Positions 42,882-51,669 of a DNA stretch of 52,250 nt are shown piece after piece. The stretch's first letter is position 1, and each line of letters starts with the position of its first letter. The notes below the pieces were generated by a model, which had not been told where the DNA came from, did not search any database, and saw only the letters and a list, made by a program, of their open reading frames with translations. Source of the DNA: Syntrophaceae bacterium UBA2210 (GTDB lineage: Bacteria; Desulfobacterota; Syntrophia; Syntrophales; UBA2210); contig DCUQ01000031.1 in the NCBI GenBank assembly GCA_002327865.1, positions 1-52,250 on the forward strand, given 5' to 3'. The position numbers and the translations under genes are program-made.

Positions 42882-42931
42882 TATTGAAGCCCCCCGCAAC
42901 AAATCACGTGAATCGCGCCTGCAGTTCAAAT
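42882..42931. repeat. Possible decayed half copy of the 110-bp repeat
   Basis: TATTGAAGCCCCCCGCAACA followed by AATC..GAATCGCGCCTGCAG resembles the start of the repeat at 15435-15475 (TATTGAATCTCCCCGCAACA), but the second hairpin arm is lost. It lies between glycogen synthase and the CBM48 gene. Confidence 0.4.
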
Positions 42932-42953
42932 CATCAACCCTTCAGTAAAATAT

Positions 42954-44468
42954 CTAAACGAGAGGCTTCCCGCCATTCAGCCTTTCGTATACGGCGATAT
43001 ACTCAGAAACCATTTTTTTCAGATCATGTTTCTCTCTTGTCTCACGCATAATCCTTTTAATTTGCGGCCCCCTTATTTCTATGGGTCTTCTGTGGAAATT
43101 TACGCTCCGCTCCAATCCGTACCATAATCCGCCGGAATCATAATCTCTAAAGAGAAACCCGTTTCCCTCATCTTGAGGGTTGCCGTCAATCTTCAATCTC
43201 AATTCTCTAATCTTGTCGTGGTAACCGCCCGTGTCGCGATTAGTAGCTGTCGCACCGAAGAGATTTCCCATCTGATCTATCTGTCCGCAAGGCTCGTAAA
43301 GAGAGGCGCCGAAAACATCACTTGCGGCTGCATAACCAAGAGCTGAAAGTTTCTCATTGAAAGGGTGGTAAGTTATTTTGCCTCCGGAAGCACAGGCAAT
43401 TCTTCCTAGATTCTCCTCATGTGTCCGATCATTCCCTACACCGTCAGCCACAATTGCGATTTGGACATCGCCATGCTTTATAACAAATTTACTGGCAATA
43501 TCCTCAAGAAGCTCAACCCCCTTTTGTGATGTATCCAGTCTTGACGGCCAGAAAAGGAGGATCGCATGGGGATCAACTGTATGTCCCGTTCTCTTTTGAA
43601 ACTCAATGAGATTTTCCATTTTCGCGAAAATTACATCGTCATCGGGCCCATATTTCCTGATGAGATAATCGCACTTTTCCGGATACATGGCGGGAGAAGG
43701 AGCATTGATGATTGTTAGCGCAGAGCCTTGGTAATATTTTTCTTTTACCTCCTGTCTGACACTCGGCGGGATAATATGTCTGTCTGAAAAATAATCATTC
43801 ACGATTTCATCAAGAAACCTTTTCCCTACAAAATTGATTAATGTCGCATTCTTAATAGCGGTAGCCTGACAATCGATACAAAATTTCCCACCTTTTTCCG
43901 AAAAATAAAGAAGTCTTGATAGTTGTTTGATGTTAACTCTATACATCATATCAAGTGGTATACAGCCGGTAAAAACATTATGAACCGTATGCAGTACCGG
44001 ACAATCTCTCGATTTAGCATAGGCGGTAATCACTCCACCCGCCATCCAGTCGTGGCTGTGTATAATAATTCGACCATTGTTTTTAGCCCTGACTGCCTTT
44101 ATTATCTGGCTGACGGCTTCGCACTGTAATTCCGAAGCGTTTAATTCGGGACTGCCTGAATATGCGCTGGGCAAATCCTCAAAAATGGCAGAACAGACCA
44201 GGTGCACCCTATCAGGATCTACCTTATACCGGATAGCACGCCACTCGTCTTCATTCATATGACTTTCTCTCTGGAATCTTTTCTTCAGGTTCAGGGTTGC
44301 CAGGTGACAATCGATGCCTCTCTCTGTCAAACCTTCACTCAATGCGGTAACGACGTCGCCCATTCCGCCGCTTTTACCGGAAATGTATCGTGCCAGAGAA
44401 CCCATATTCCCCGATAATCTTCCGGTTTCGGGCGCAATTAAAAGGACTGGTGTTTTTTCAGTTTTCAT
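42954..44468 (-). CDS. glgA: Glycogen/starch synthase (GT5)
   Basis: The 504-residue GT-B enzyme extends alpha-1,4-glucan from ADP- or UDP-glucose. The nucleotide-sugar motif KSGGMGDVVTALSEGL corresponds to KxGGLaDV. The C-terminal domain has LFWPSRLDTSQKGVELLED and the catalytic Glu region GASLYEPCGQIDQMGNLFGA. The length is typical (477 in E. coli), with an extra N-terminal stretch between LLIAPETGRL and KSGG. glgB, glgC and glgP are absent from the neighbourhood. AAAGG precedes the ATG, and the start overlaps a small upstream ORF by 11 bp. The composition is AT-rich. Confidence 0.92.
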   Translation of the reverse strand: MKTEKTPVLLIAPETGRLSGNMGSLARYISGKSGGMGDVVTALSEGLTERGIDCHLATLNLKKRFQRESHMNEDEWRAIRYKVDPDRVHLVCSAIFEDLPSAYSGSPELNASELQCEAVSQIIKAVRAKNNGRIIIHSHDWMAGGVITAYAKSRDCPVLHTVHNVFTGCIPLDMMYRVNIKQLSRLLYFSEKGGKFCIDCQATAIKNATLINFVGKRFLDEIVNDYFSDRHIIPPSVRQEVKEKYYQGSALTIINAPSPAMYPEKCDYLIRKYGPDDDVIFAKMENLIEFQKRTGHTVDPHAILLFWPSRLDTSQKGVELLEDIASKFVIKHGDVQIAIVADGVGNDRTHEENLGRIACASGGKITYHPFNEKLSALGYAAASDVFGASLYEPCGQIDQMGNLFGATATNRDTGGYHDKIRELRLKIDGNPQDEGNGFLFRDYDSGGLWYGLERSVNFHRRPIEIRGPQIKRIMRETREKHDLKKMVSEYIAVYERLNGGKPLV

Positions 44469-44625
44469 GCCTTTGATTGTTATTCTCTTCCTTCTTAACT
44501 GCTTTATACATCTGATTGTTTTTCATGCCGATCTTAATTTGTTGATCTTCGTAAATTAGTTCACCATTCCGATAAATAGCTTGAACGCCGATTAAATTGG
44601 AACCTTTTACAAATGTCTTTTTCAT
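44458..44625 (-). CDS. Small hypothetical protein overlapping glycogen synthase start
   Basis: A 55-residue ORF (MKKTFVKGSNLIGVQAIYRN at its N-terminus) with a basic/glutamine-rich C-terminal tail. GGGGG lies 8 nt upstream of ATG 44625; a start five codons earlier has a poorer signal. The 3' end overlaps glgA by 11 bp, which suggests a coupled gene, and no homologue is recognised. It has no membrane segment or signal peptide. It could be a leader ORF for glgA expression. Confidence 0.5.
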   Translation of the reverse strand: MKKTFVKGSNLIGVQAIYRNGELIYEDQQIKIGMKNNQMYKAVKKEENNNQRHEN

Positions 44626-44863
44626 TGGAGTAACCCCCATTTCTCGCCATTAATGATTAAAATCACAAAAAATAAGTCGGTTATGTCATTGAGAAACACA
44701 ATTCAGCGTTCCCAATCTCACGCTGGAGCAGGCTTTATCAAGTACTGCTAAGCCCAGCTTATTATTGGTTAATTCTTTAAGCCGCAACAAAATCTGAAAC
44801 AAAAGGGAAACGCGGACAATAGCTTGAGCTTACCGGGCCGCCTTTGTTTTTATATATAATTGA

Positions 44864-45067
44864 TTATGATATAATTTTAACGTTTGTCGCTACCATACCC
44901 TTCTGGCCCTTCTCGATATCGAAACTTACATACTGACCATCATATAGCGTTTTGAAGCCATCTTGTTGAATAGCATTGTAGTGAACGAAAATACTATCCC
45001 CTTCTTTATTCTCTATAAATCCATAACCCTTCTTTTCATCAAACCACTTTACTTTGCCTTCTGGCAT
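44864..45067 (-). CDS. Cold-shock domain protein
   Basis: The 67-residue protein is an OB-fold nucleic-acid-binding protein of the CspA family. RNP1 is KKGYGFIEN and RNP2 is DSIFVHYNAI, where most CspA proteins have VFVHFSAI. It opens EGKVKWFDEKKGYGF. It acts as an RNA chaperone in the cytoplasm. The start follows GAGAGGGCGGAC. A 5' untranslated region of unknown length in 45068-45300 is expected, as in other csp genes. The gene lies 238 bp upstream of the small glgA-associated ORF. Confidence 0.95.
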   Translation of the reverse strand: MPEGKVKWFDEKKGYGFIENKEGDSIFVHYNAIQQDGFKTLYDGQYVSFDIEKGQKGMVATNVKIIS

Positions 45068-45458
45068 TGTCCGCCCTCTCTTCCGTATTTAATATTGTTC
45101 TATCCTTCACTAAAATAAATACAACTAATCCTGAAAGTTTCTTTTAACCTACTAAGACAAATACATGAATGGGGTGAATACAGTATTTTGTGGCGCAAGA
45201 TATAGTAGTATCCCGGGACAAGTTTAATATTGAATGGGTTTTTCTTACATACCTACCAATAATAAAAAACTGAACTAGACTTTTAGCGCATTCCAAAGCG
45301 CTGTTCCAATCAAGAGCCTAAATTTTTTATCAAATGTCGGGGATCCTTCCGTAACACGTCGTGCGAATCTTCGGTTTCAGTAAATTGCTTGCCCGATTCA
45401 AACACTTGTGGTATCTTCAGCGCCAGGCAGAAAAAAATAATAACAGCCGGGGGAAATT
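45068..45458. other. 391-bp intergenic region between csp and TPR-OmpA gene
   Basis: This divergent AT-rich region must contain promoters for both flanking genes; no consensus pair is secure. A small GCGC..GCGC hairpin occurs near 45287-45302. No gene is supported. Confidence 0.45.
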
Positions 45459-46259
45459 ATGAAAAAGGTATACATCTTTTCAATCTTTGTAATAATCGCC
45501 GTCTTCATATCATGGCAACCGGCCTTTGCCCAGATAGCTTCAACCTGGCTCGAGAAAGGCGACCTGCTCGAAGAAAAGGGGCTCCATTCAGAGGCGGCAA
45601 AAGCGTACACGAATGCGGTAGAACATGATTCCGATTCAGCCGAGGCTTACCTGAAACGAGGTATCGCCTTCTTCTCGGACAAAAAAAGCAACTGCACGGA
45701 AGCGCTGAGCGACTTCACAATGGCGATAAAACTCGCGCCCGACAACGCCGAAGCTTATTACCGGCGAGGGGTTGTAAACTACTACATGATCAATAACGAA
45801 CAGGGAAGGGCGGATATGGAAACCGCCGCCTCGCTTGGACACGAGGGCGCCAGGGAATGGCTTGGTCTGAACAGGGAAACTATCGTCATGGTCAAGGAAA
45901 CGCCTCCTAAAGTAAAACCGGCCGTATATTTCGATCATGACAAATTCGATATAAAACCGTTGTATTACAAACTACTGGAAGAGGTCGGAACGGCACTGGC
46001 CGGAGGATCTTCCCAGGTTTCGATCGTTTTATCGGGTCACGCCGACAGTACTGGAACGGAACAATACAACGACGCCCTTTCACTGGAAAGGGCAAATGCA
46101 GTGAAAAAATACCTGGTGAAGCATTTCAACATAACCTCCGGGAGAATCGCCGTAACGGGTTACGGCGAGGGTGATCCGACAGCAGCGAACGATACGCCGG
46201 AAGGACGCGCTTTGAACCGCCGCGTGGAGATATCGGGCTTAGAGATAACAGGCGACTGA
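45459..46259 (+). CDS. Secreted TPR-OmpA-like protein
   Basis: The 266-residue protein has a signal peptide (KKVYIFSIFVIIAVFISW, cleavage after AFA at about 24) without a lipobox cysteine. Two to three TPR repeats follow (SEAAKAYTNAVEHDSDSAEA; LSDFTMAIKLAPDNAEAYYR). The OmpA-like domain is from about 150: YFDHDKFDIKPLYYKLLEEV, VLSGHADSTGTEQYNDALSL and ERANAVKKYLVKHFNITSGR, with the peptidoglycan-binding D and R conserved. It probably sits in the periplasm on peptidoglycan. GGGGG precedes the ATG. Confidence 0.92.
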   Translation: MKKVYIFSIFVIIAVFISWQPAFAQIASTWLEKGDLLEEKGLHSEAAKAYTNAVEHDSDSAEAYLKRGIAFFSDKKSNCTEALSDFTMAIKLAPDNAEAYYRRGVVNYYMINNEQGRADMETAASLGHEGAREWLGLNRETIVMVKETPPKVKPAVYFDHDKFDIKPLYYKLLEEVGTALAGGSSQVSIVLSGHADSTGTEQYNDALSLERANAVKKYLVKHFNITSGRIAVTGYGEGDPTAANDTPEGRALNRRVEISGLEITGD

Positions 46260-46299
46260 CAGGGGATACACCGGGTTGTGGATTAAACCGCCGCTTATT

Positions 46300-46911
46300 T
46301 CAGCAGCGTTCGGTTTTTCCGATTACAAACCACTCGTCATCCGAATCGGACGCAGTATCGACTACTAGATGGACGATATGCAATTCGGGATATAGCTTCT
46401 TCAGGTCGTCAAGATCCACAGGCTCGAATCTGCGCTTGTTATTAAGGTAGGCCTGTTCCGTAAGAGCGTTCGATTCATAATTTTCTCTGGTTCTCCTGGA
46501 TATCTTGTCCAGTGAATATTCCTCCGGACATTGTGTCTGCTGAATGATAAACATTTTTCGATTCTCTGCGGCCACTCCCGCAGCCCGCTTCCTGAGCGAC
46601 TGGGTAACGAATGTGGCATCGAGTATAACACCCTTTCCCCGCGAGGAAAGTTCATCGGCCATAGAAAACATCATATCATATACGAGCGTCCGCTTATCCA
46701 TATCGGACGCTATTTTCTCATCGAATATATCCTCGTTTTTCAGGACTTCACGGCGTATTATATCTGTCCGTAACATTTCGTAGCCTTTTAAACGCACTAT
46801 AACGTCGGTAGACTCGGTCTTGTTCGTTGCGGGAAGACCGCAGGCAATCAAAACGGCATCGTTTCCGATTTCCTCCTCGACAAATTTCTTAAAAGGTATT
46901 TTCACCGGCAT
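46300..46911 (-). CDS. AAA_33/zeta-like P-loop kinase (COG0645-like)
   Basis: The 203-residue protein has a P-loop-like GLPATNKTE (G25 to T32) in which the last glycine is asparagine. A Walker B-like GVILDATFVTQSLRKRAA follows, typical of zeta/AAA_33 kinases, then a lid region (RRTRENYESNALTEQAYLNN). In many genomes this COG0645 domain is fused to the C-terminus of COG2187 kinase-like proteins; here the COG2187 half is a separate gene 1.8 kb away. The loss of the P-loop glycine makes its kinase activity uncertain. The function is unknown. Confidence 0.7.
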   Translation of the reverse strand: MPVKIPFKKFVEEEIGNDAVLIACGLPATNKTESTDVIVRLKGYEMLRTDIIRREVLKNEDIFDEKIASDMDKRTLVYDMMFSMADELSSRGKGVILDATFVTQSLRKRAAGVAAENRKMFIIQQTQCPEEYSLDKISRRTRENYESNALTEQAYLNNKRRFEPVDLDDLKKLYPELHIVHLVVDTASDSDDEWFVIGKTERC

Positions 46912-46963
46912 AACTCCCTAGCAGTTGTTTTCATGTTATTCACAATAAAAAAAAATTTATACT

Positions 46964-47737
46964 TCACCCGGTTAAGCGTTTTTCAATACATTCTTTTTCA
47001 TCGTCCTGCAACGACAAACCATGAGGTTCGTACCGGATGAGCGTGTTCATTTTCATGAACAGCCGGATTGCCGAGCACTCACGGCAAAGAACCACACATC
47101 CACGTTTTTCTCCCGTTTCTTCCGAAGGAGCAACCGCCGGGAAAAAGATAGAGAGATTAAAGGCAGACACAACCGGATCTATGTAATCCAGATCGAGTGT
47201 CTTATCCGGACCGTAATCGTCAAAACCGTAGCCGGAACCAGCCACTTTAAAGTCGTCAATCATAACAACAGGCTTCTTCCATCGAGAGAAGATAATCTCC
47301 AATTCTTCCCGCAAGGGAAGAGTCTCCCCCCAATGTGCATCCAAGTAAAAAAAGACATTTTCTTTGGGAACCGAGCCGTCTTCACACAGCTTTCTGAGAA
47401 ACGTACAACTGTCACCATGATATAGACAGACGTTTTTCCTGTTAAGCAGAAAACGCATCTTCGTATAGGAAAAGTAGCGGGGGTTGATTTCGACCGTATA
47501 GACGGGCAGCGATGTCGCGGCGAACAATGCTGTTGTCTCTCCCCGAAACGTACCTGTCTCCACAATGGCGCTGATTGTCAAACAGTGCAGTATATCGAAG
47601 AAAATACGCTGTCTGAATCTCTGACCGTTAAATGGCCCTCCCCACATATTTCTCATTCCGGGATGCATAAAAAACTCCAATCGTCCCATGGCACTTTCAA
47701 GGATTAAATTTCTTACCGCGTCCCTGACTATACCCAT
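46964..47737 (-). CDS. Class I SAM-dependent methyltransferase-like protein
   Basis: This 257-residue protein contains a methyltransferase Rossmann core: motif I IVETGTFRGETTALFA, motif II PVYTVEINPRYFSY, a FFYLDAHWGETLPLREEL segment (motif IV) and VVMIDDFKVAGSGYGFDDYG. It resembles the CmcI/rhamnosyl O-methyltransferase-like group that methylates sugars or natural products; the substrate is unknown. AGAGG lies 5 nt before ATG 47737. It is 53 bp upstream of the COG0645-like gene on the same strand and may be cotranscribed with it. Confidence 0.78.
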   Translation of the reverse strand: MGIVRDAVRNLILESAMGRLEFFMHPGMRNMWGGPFNGQRFRQRIFFDILHCLTISAIVETGTFRGETTALFAATSLPVYTVEINPRYFSYTKMRFLLNRKNVCLYHGDSCTFLRKLCEDGSVPKENVFFYLDAHWGETLPLREELEIIFSRWKKPVVMIDDFKVAGSGYGFDDYGPDKTLDLDYIDPVVSAFNLSIFFPAVAPSEETGEKRGCVVLCRECSAIRLFMKMNTLIRYEPHGLSLQDDEKECIEKRLTG

Positions 47738-47818
47738 ATTATCCTCTATCAAGACTGCCGGGAATACAAAATAAGAGGTTCAATAGTCCATTATATCCAA
47801 TACATAGCGTCCTGCGGA

Positions 47819-48688
47819 TTAAACAAACTGTTCCATCACAAAATCGGGTACCGTAATGTCACCCATAATCACCGGTTGCTGGTGGCAATCGGATCCGCCC
47901 GTTACTATCAGTCCTTCCTCCCGGGCAAAAGAAAGGTACAATTCGATCGTCCTTCCGCTATGCCTCGCATGCCAGCATTCCACACCGTCTATATACTCGA
48001 GCATCTCATGACGAATAATGGCATGCTGTCCCGGCACGGAAGGCGTAAGAGATACAAGAGAGGACCCGTTGGGGTCGTTGGGATGGGCGATTACCAGCTT
48101 TCCTCCGGCGTTTCTTATCAATTCCGAAGCCTCTTCCAGACTCAGCGACATCTTCGGCACATCACATTTTACAAGATATCTCGCGAACGCTTCATGTTTA
48201 TCTCTGACGATGCCCTGTTGTATCATATAATTCGCGATGTGCGGACGGCCGAAAGCTCCATCGACGCTTGCCTGCATAGCTTCCATATCGCGCATCGAAA
48301 AATGCCGTCTGCCCTCTTTCGTGAATTCCCGATTGATATTCTCCAGTATCTTACGGGCCCGTTTCTCTCTGAAATCCCGCATCTCACGCAGTCTGTAATT
48401 CAACGGTTCATTGTGGATGTCATACCCGTAACCGAGAAAATGAAGCTCGACACCTTTGCCGTTCCTGTATGCCGGGTGCGCAAAGGTCACGCTCAGTTCC
48501 ACACCGGGAATGTACGCGATTCCATACCGGCCGGCAAGGGCTTTCGCCTCATCCTGGCAGTGGATCGCGTCGTGATCGGTGATTGACATGAACCGTATAT
48601 TTCTTGCGGCGGCCTCGGCGAAAATCTCTTCCAGCGTCCATCTGCCGTCCGATCCGTTCCTGGAGTGAATATGCAGATCAATCTTCAT
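47819..48688 (-). CDS. PHP-domain phosphoesterase (TrpH/YciV-like)
   Basis: The 289-residue protein has the four PHP motifs: IDLHIHSRNGSDG, MSITDHDAI, PGVELSV and, at the end, LIVTGGSDCHQQP. These bind two or three metal ions for phosphoester hydrolysis. YciV/RNase AM hydrolyses nucleoside 3',5'-bisphosphate and trims RNA 5' ends in E. coli; a similar role is possible. The start overlaps the end of the COG2187 gene by 11 bp, so the two are coupled. Confidence 0.92.
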   Translation of the reverse strand: MKIDLHIHSRNGSDGRWTLEEIFAEAAARNIRFMSITDHDAIHCQDEAKALAGRYGIAYIPGVELSVTFAHPAYRNGKGVELHFLGYGYDIHNEPLNYRLREMRDFREKRARKILENINREFTKEGRRHFSMRDMEAMQASVDGAFGRPHIANYMIQQGIVRDKHEAFARYLVKCDVPKMSLSLEEASELIRNAGGKLVIAHPNDPNGSSLVSLTPSVPGQHAIIRHEMLEYIDGVECWHARHSGRTIELYLSFAREEGLIVTGGSDCHQQPVIMGDITVPDFVMEQFV

Positions 48689-49694
48689 GAGTCACGTACG
48701 TATAGGCAAGATCGTAATACTGCCCGGCTCTCTGAAAGGCCCTTCGATGGGATACATTGTCAAGCCCCGTGTCATCAAGCATAAACGACGTCACTTTTGC
48801 CCTCACCATCGCCCGGTAGACCTTGTAGAACCGCAGGACAGCGGGCAATGTCGCGTCGCCCGATTCATCCACGTAGACATTTACAAAAATGTCTCCCAGA
48901 TCACTTCTGCCGTTGAAATCGAAGTCCATCGACAAAAATGCCACATCCGATGCAACATCCCCGAACCGGAAACGTTCGTTGAATTCGATACAGTCGAACA
49001 CGGAGACGGTATCGTCTTCAATGCAGATATGCTGAAGATGAAGATCGCCGTGACAGTCTTTGATACACCCCTGCCCTATTCTCATATTGAACAGCGCACT
49101 GTTTTTGTCCATGAAAGACCTGCTCCATGATTCCAGGGCGTCGAATTTCTCTTTACTGACCGGGCCGCCCGCGTATTTTCTCGTCTGGTCGAAATTTTCT
49201 ATCACATTTTCGGAAATGGCATCGAACGTTCCAAACTCTTTTGCCTTCTCATCACTCGGGATATTCCCGTAGACACGGGCGAGATATTTTCCCACACGCT
49301 TAACATCATGTTTCGTGACCTTACCGGCTTCCATGAGCCTGTACAGCATTCTGTCTTCGGGAATCCTTTTCATTCGCACGGCATATTCAACAACAGTGCC
49401 CCCGTTACCGAGCAGGAGGTTGCCCGCCCCGTTTTCACCGATTTCGACAACATCGGTATACACACCGGGAGCGAATCTCTTATTTAACAGGATTTCTTCT
49501 GAGCAGTACCGTTTTCTTTTTTCAAGGGTAGTAAAATCGAGAAAACCGAAATCGACGGCTTTTTTGACCTTGTACACAAGATCACCGGCAATAAAAATGA
49601 AGGAAATGTGCGTCTGTATGAGTTCGACGGTATCCGGTCCGTGCGGATAAAATGAAGGCCTCGTCATAGATTCGACGAGCGCTGGATGATTCAT
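48678..49694 (-). CDS. COG2187 kinase-like protein (aminoglycoside phosphotransferase fold)
   Basis: The 338-residue protein has the protein-kinase-like/APH fold: a N-lobe region YKVKKAVDFGFLDFTTLEKR and the catalytic loop CIKDCHGDLHLQHI, where the usual HGDLHxxN has His at the Asn position. The metal loop is VFDCIEFNERFRFGDVASDV, typical of COG2187. In most bacteria it is fused to a COG0645 P-loop kinase; here it is separate. AAGGAG lies 12 nt before ATG 49694; a GTG 13 codons earlier is possible. It lies downstream of bamD and overlaps the PHP gene. Confidence 0.82.
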   Translation of the reverse strand: MNHPALVESMTRPSFYPHGPDTVELIQTHISFIFIAGDLVYKVKKAVDFGFLDFTTLEKRKRYCSEEILLNKRFAPGVYTDVVEIGENGAGNLLLGNGGTVVEYAVRMKRIPEDRMLYRLMEAGKVTKHDVKRVGKYLARVYGNIPSDEKAKEFGTFDAISENVIENFDQTRKYAGGPVSKEKFDALESWSRSFMDKNSALFNMRIGQGCIKDCHGDLHLQHICIEDDTVSVFDCIEFNERFRFGDVASDVAFLSMDFDFNGRSDLGDIFVNVYVDESGDATLPAVLRFYKVYRAMVRAKVTSFMLDDTGLDNVSHRRAFQRAGQYYDLAYTYVTHED

Positions 49695-49736
49695 TCTGGT
49701 TTGATTCTCCTTTACTATTGTGCCGCCCGGCACTTT

Positions 49737-50399
49737 CTATTCCGTTTTCTCTTTCGCTAGACGCCTTTTCGCTTCATCCAGAAAATAAGCGGCCTTATAG
49801 TCCATCCCTAGGCGGGCATATTTCTCTTGAATAATCTGGAACCGTCCGATAGCAGCGCGGTATTCACCGATGTCGAAATAGAACTGTCCTACATAAAACT
49901 CGTGTTCGCCGAGCCTCTCCCTGCATTCCTTCACGTACTGCTTAGCCGGAAAGGAAAATGTACTGCTGGGGAAACGGGAGATAAGCTTCTCAAACGATTT
50001 CAAAGCCATGCGCGTTTCCGTCTGATCACGGTCTATTCCCAGCATCTGCCTGAAGTGACACAGTCCTATCTGAAACATTACATAGGGAAGATTCTCGTTT
50101 GTCGGGTGAAACTCCATGAAGTCGGTATACTGTGCCACCGCGGAAATATAATCCTCATCACTGAAATATGAATCCGCCACTCCCAGCTCGGCAGCAATCG
50201 CATACTCGCTGAGAGGATATTCTTCCGTCAGTCTCCGGAACAGTTCTGTCGCGTCATCATAATCACCATCCTGGTACTGTTCCTGCGCCTGTTTAAAAAG
50301 CGCGTCGGGCGTACCGGGCTCCGCAGGACCGCTCCACCACGCGCAGCCGGTGAAAAGGGACAGGAATACACACATAAAAAACACTCTTACATGTTTCAT
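49737..50399 (-). CDS. bamD: Outer-membrane assembly factor BamD
   Basis: The 220-residue lipoprotein has a lipobox LFTGC (C19), then TPR-type repeats: DALFKQAQEQYQDGDYDDAT, LFRRLTEEYPLSEYAIAAEL, ISAVAQYTDFMEFHPTNENL and IGEYRAAIGRFQIIQEKYAR. This matches the BamD/ComL outer-membrane lipoprotein that assembles beta-barrel proteins with BamA. The length is near the family norm (about 245). It heads the operon bamD-COG2187-PHP on the minus strand. Confidence 0.93.
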   Translation of the reverse strand: MKHVRVFFMCVFLSLFTGCAWWSGPAEPGTPDALFKQAQEQYQDGDYDDATELFRRLTEEYPLSEYAIAAELGVADSYFSDEDYISAVAQYTDFMEFHPTNENLPYVMFQIGLCHFRQMLGIDRDQTETRMALKSFEKLISRFPSSTFSFPAKQYVKECRERLGEHEFYVGQFYFDIGEYRAAIGRFQIIQEKYARLGMDYKAAYFLDEAKRRLAKEKTE

Positions 50400-50608
50400 A
50401 TCAATAACACCTTTTTTGAAGATTCCTCCGGTTTATTCCTATACATGAAGTCACTCTACTTTACCGTTTGCCCTGTTGGAACCGGGCATTGCCATACGTA
50501 CCGGTGGATCTTTACCGGCGCCAATCCGCTGAGGCTTATTCCGGGGTTCAATCTATTGGCTTGTCTGCGTAATGTCAAACAATATTTCAACATTGCTACG
50601 CAAGCGTT

Positions 50609-50637
50609 TTGACACAAAGCGGGTTTTTTGATATAGG
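50609..50637 (+). promoter_or_regulatory. Sigma-70-type promoter for the MTAP-like phosphorylase
   Basis: TTGACA (50609-50614), a 17-bp spacer with a T-run and TATAGG (50632-50637) fit the consensus. The start of transcription would lie about 40 nt before ATG 50686. Confidence 0.65.
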
Positions 50638-50685
50638 TAATCTCATCAGAAAGAACAGATGCTTTCGTTGCAAAGGGAAAATATC

Positions 50686-51393
50686 ATGAAACCAACAGGT
50701 ATCATTTCCGGCACAATCCCCCTTTCAGAAGAAGATATATTACAGGGTCTGAAAAAAACGGTTATGAAAACTGAATTCGGTAACGCACTGGTTTTCCTCT
50801 CTGAGATCGTTGCATTTATACCAAGGCACGGTATCGACAAATCGATTCCCCCGCACAAAATCAATCACCGGGCAAACCTCAAGGCGCTGCGCGACATCGG
50901 AGTACAGGAGGTAATCGGATTAAATTCTACCGGCTCACTGAAAAAAGAACTGGAACCGGGAAAGATTGTCATCCCGGACGATTATATATCCATCTCCGAG
51001 ACCCCCACCATATTTCACATAAATACCGTCCATATAACGCCGGCTCTGGATGAAGGGCTTAGAGAAAAACTGATACAAACGGCCGTGAGAATGGGATTCG
51101 ATGTAATAAAAAAAGGTGTTTACTGGCAGACAACCGGTCCCAGGCTGGAGACAAAGGCCGAGATAAGAATGATATCTCAATTCGCCGATATCGTCGGGAT
51201 GACCATGGCAAGCGAAGCCACGATCGCGAAGGAACTGGAACTTTCTTACACCGCGATATGTTCTGTAGACAATTACGGTCACGGCATCACCGAAAAACCA
51301 CCTACGGACGACGAGATAAGGGAAGGTGCTCGCAGAAACACAAACAGCATAATGAGAATTATAAAGGAGTATGTAAAAGACTCGGCAGCGTGA
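50686..51393 (+). CDS. MTAP/PNP-family nucleoside phosphorylase
   Basis: The 235-residue protein belongs to the MTAP/purine nucleoside phosphorylase family. It has FIPRHGIDKSIPPHKINHRA (phosphate/ribose site), IGLNSTGSLKKELEPGKIVI, YWQTTGPRLETKAEIRM and IVGMTMASEATIAKELELSY (the MTxxxE substrate loop). It splits 5'-methylthioadenosine or a purine nucleoside to base and ribose-1-phosphate. The MTAP type usually has 'RHG' and GLNSTGS as here. ATG 50686 follows AGGGA; an upstream in-frame ATG at 50659 has no ribosome-binding site. Confidence 0.88.
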   Translation: MKPTGIISGTIPLSEEDILQGLKKTVMKTEFGNALVFLSEIVAFIPRHGIDKSIPPHKINHRANLKALRDIGVQEVIGLNSTGSLKKELEPGKIVIPDDYISISETPTIFHINTVHITPALDEGLREKLIQTAVRMGFDVIKKGVYWQTTGPRLETKAEIRMISQFADIVGMTMASEATIAKELELSYTAICSVDNYGHGITEKPPTDDEIREGARRNTNSIMRIIKEYVKDSAA

Positions 51394-51669
51394 AGAACTT
51401 AATACAGCGTTTTTTAACAGAGTTACTAACGCCTGGAAAGATTAATGTACTGAAATTAAGAGAAAAAAATTCCGTATCGGTAACGACCTTATGTTTTCTT
51501 TATTCCCAAAATGTCGCTTTTAGAAAAAAACAATGCCGTTTCATACGTAAATGACACGAGCAGAAGGAAAATATAAGAATAAATATCGCCCTGAATCACC
51601 GCAACACATCTCACCTGTTTATACCGGCAGAAAGAATTACAAATTCAGTGTTAAAGATGGAGACATACC
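51394..51669. other. Intergenic region, nothing recognised
   Basis: There is no supported gene, terminator or clear promoter in these 276 bp; short frames here lack start signals. Confidence 0.5.
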
